This document shows positions 62,661 through 64,000 of a DNA stretch of 64,000 nt, piece by piece. The stretch covers positions 434,001 to 498,000 of the forward strand of contig NZ_JBFATZ010000004.1 in NCBI RefSeq assembly GCF_040678635.1, read 5' to 3'. This DNA comes from Thermopolyspora sp040678635 (lineage in GTDB: Bacteria > Actinomycetota > Actinomycetes > Streptosporangiales > Streptosporangiaceae). The notes under the pieces are model-generated. The model did no database searches, was not told the DNA's origin, and worked only from the letters and a program-made list of their open reading frames with translations. A program made the translations under genes and the position numbers. Within the stretch, counting starts at the first letter, position 1. Each line of letters starts with the position of its first letter.

Positions 62661-63524
62661 ATGCACACCATTCTCAGATCGCACTCCAAGGAAGTGGTCA
62701 TCGGCCACGACCGCCCGTTCTGCGTGATCGGCGAGCGCATCAACCCCACCGGCCGCAAGAAGTTCGCCGAGGCGCTGCGGGCCGGGGACCTGTCCCAGGT
62801 CGTCGTCGACGTGGAACGCCAGGTCGCGGCCGGGGCCGACGTGCTCGACGTGAACGCGGGCGTGCCGCTCACCGACGAGGCCGACCTGCTCGCCCGCGTC
62901 ATCCGGCTCGTGCAGGAGCACACCGACCTGCCGATCTGCATCGACTCCTCGGTGGTGGAGGCGCTGGAGGCGGGTCTCGCCGTCTACCGGGGCAAGGCGC
63001 TGGTCAACTCGGTGACCGGCGAGGACGACCGACTCGCCGAGGTCCTTCCGCTGGTGAAGCGGCACGGCGCGGCGGTGATCGCGCTCGCCAACGACGAGAC
63101 CGGCATCCCGGAGACGGCCGAGAAGCGGCTGGAGATCACCGGCAAGATCGTCAAGGTGGCGACCGAGGAGTACGGCATCCCGATCGAGGACATCGTCATC
63201 GACCCGCTCGCGATGACGGTCGGCGCGGACACCGACGCGGTGAACGTCACCCTCGACACGATCCGGGAGATCCGGCGGCGGTACGGGCTCAACATGTCCC
63301 TGGGCGCGTCCAACGTCTCCTTCGGCCTGCCGGACCGGCCCGCGCTCAACGCCGCCTTCCTCGCCATGGCGATGGCCTCGGGCCTGACCAGCGCCATCAT
63401 GAACGCGCTCGCCCCCGAGTGCGTCACCGCCGTACGCGCCTCCGACCTGCTGCTCGGCAACGACCCGTGGGGCGGCAACTGGATCGCCGCCTACCGCGCC
63501 CGATCGGCCGGGGCGACGGCCTGA
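62661..63524 (+). CDS. Methyltetrahydrofolate:corrinoid methyltransferase
   Basis: The 287-residue protein has a pterin-binding TIM-barrel (GERINPTGRKKFAEAL, GADVLDVNAGVPLTDEADLL, GLNMSLGASNVSFGLP), as in AcsE/MtrH/MtgA-type enzymes. It moves the methyl group from the corrinoid protein to tetrahydrofolate, delivering it to one-carbon metabolism. AAGGACGG precedes the ATG. The stop overlaps the start of a tiny ORF (TGATG). Confidence 0.94.
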   Translation: MHTILRSHSKEVVIGHDRPFCVIGERINPTGRKKFAEALRAGDLSQVVVDVERQVAAGADVLDVNAGVPLTDEADLLARVIRLVQEHTDLPICIDSSVVEALEAGLAVYRGKALVNSVTGEDDRLAEVLPLVKRHGAAVIALANDETGIPETAEKRLEITGKIVKVATEEYGIPIEDIVIDPLAMTVGADTDAVNVTLDTIREIRRRYGLNMSLGASNVSFGLPDRPALNAAFLAMAMASGLTSAIMNALAPECVTAVRASDLLLGNDPWGGNWIAAYRARSAGATA

Positions 63525-63604
63525 TGACGGCGGGCCCGACCCCCGCATCCCCGCGCGGCCGGCGGCTCCGGCCCGGCCGCGCGCCGGGAGGCTCCCGTGC
63601 CTGA
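63524..63604 (+). CDS. Possible 26-residue linking ORF
   Basis: Its ATG overlaps the pterin methyltransferase stop (TGATG) and its own stop lies eight bases into the activator gene. The product (MTAGPTPASPRGRRLRPGRA onward) is Arg/Pro-rich. Its role, if any, would be translational coupling. Confidence 0.25.
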   Translation: MTAGPTPASPRGRRLRPGRAPGGSRA

Positions 63605-64000
63605 GCCGGCAAGTCCCGTTCCGGAGGCGGGTCAGGAGGCCCCCGCCCGGGTACGGCTGAGCTTCGAGCCGTCCGGCAAACGGGTCAGCGTACCCCCCGG
63701 CGTGAGCGTGTTCGAGGCGGCGAGCTGGAACGGCATCGCGATCGACTCCACCTGCGGCGGGCACGGCACCTGCCGCAAGTGCCGGGTGCGGATCGTCGAC
63801 GGCGAGGTGCCGGTGTCGCGGCTCGACCCGCGCGCCTTCGACCCCGACCGGCTGCGCCAGGGGTGGCGGCTCGCCTGCCTGGCGCAGGCCACCGGGGACC
63901 TGACGGTCGAGGTGCCGCCGCTGTCCACCCGGCCGAAGGCCGCCACCGTCGGCGTGGGCCGGCAGGTGATCCTGCGGCCCGCCGTGCAGAAGCGGTACGT
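63597..64000 (+). CDS. Ferredoxin-ASKHA corrinoid activation protein (RamA-like), cut by window edge
   Basis: The first ~134 residues from the GTG at 63597 include a 2Fe-2S ferredoxin domain with cysteines in STCGGHGTCRKC and a further Cys in RLACLAQ. This is the N-terminus of DUF4445/RACo/RamA-type proteins, which reductively reactivate oxidised corrinoid proteins using ATP. It ends with the window. CGGGAGG precedes the GTG. It completes a four-part B12 methyl-transfer system with the MttB homologue, corrinoid protein and pterin methyltransferase. Confidence 0.85.
   Translation, partial: MPEPASPVPEAGQEAPARVRLSFEPSGKRVSVPPGVSVFEAASWNGIAIDSTCGGHGTCRKCRVRIVDGEVPVSRLDPRAFDPDRLRQGWRLACLAQATGDLTVEVPPLSTRPKAATVGVGRQVILRPAVQKRY

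Overview
The window is high-GC actinomycete chromosome. The gene content and order (rpsT, lepA, hemW, DUF3097, hrcA, dnaJ, rsmE, HIT, phoH on one side; holA, comEC, comEA, degV on the other), GTG starts, NTGA overlaps, a conservon-type sensor/GTPase locus and many MacB/FtsX-like exporters fit the Streptosporangiales (Nonomuraea/Streptosporangium-like). That placement is inference. There is one run of 98 Ns (18372-18469).

Layout. 1-17.4 kb is the conserved housekeeping block, mostly on the minus strand, interrupted by plus-strand insertions: a SigE-type ECF sigma factor with a membrane partner (1.1-2.4 kb), a conservon-like sensor kinase/DUF742/GTPase locus lacking the roadblock gene (3.8-8.3 kb), and a GH18-like secreted or anchored protein (15.5-16.6 kb). 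17.6-26.1 kb is a four-gene ABC exporter operon (two large FtsX-type permeases, two ATPases) lying between rpsT and holA. 27.4-35.5 kb is an accessory island between holA and comEC: a chain of tiny overlapping genes, an XRE-TPR regulator, a nuclease-methyltransferase restriction enzyme, and fragments of an LTD-domain gene and a DUF2637-type gene. 35.5-45.9 kb holds comEC/comEA, degV, hutI, hflX, a DUF4097 lipoprotein and a CPBP protease. 46-52.6 kb is a glyoxylate/glycolate operon (aceB, glcD, glcE, glcF, IclR regulator). 52.6-56.0 kb has an ABC-2 exporter with a divergent MarR regulator and a putative toxin-antitoxin pair. 56.3-58.5 kb is a decayed formate dehydrogenase. 58.6-64 kb has an SPFH protein and a corrinoid-dependent methyltransferase cluster (non-pyrrolysine MttB homologue, IclR regulator, corrinoid protein, pterin methyltransferase, ferredoxin-ASKHA activator cut by the window edge).

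Most unusual pattern. Three unrelated genes (rsmE, the GH18-like gene, and the last ABC ATPase gene) each carry tandem copies of their own 3' end, stop codon included, just downstream. A 141-bp in-frame tandem repeat inside a permease gene also coincides with the assembly gap. I have not seen gene-tail duplication of this kind described as a feature class. Other points to check are a possible ATA start for hflX, tiny ORFs linking neighbouring genes by stop-start overlaps, a five-gene chain of 4-nt overlaps, and a precise lesion map in fdhA.
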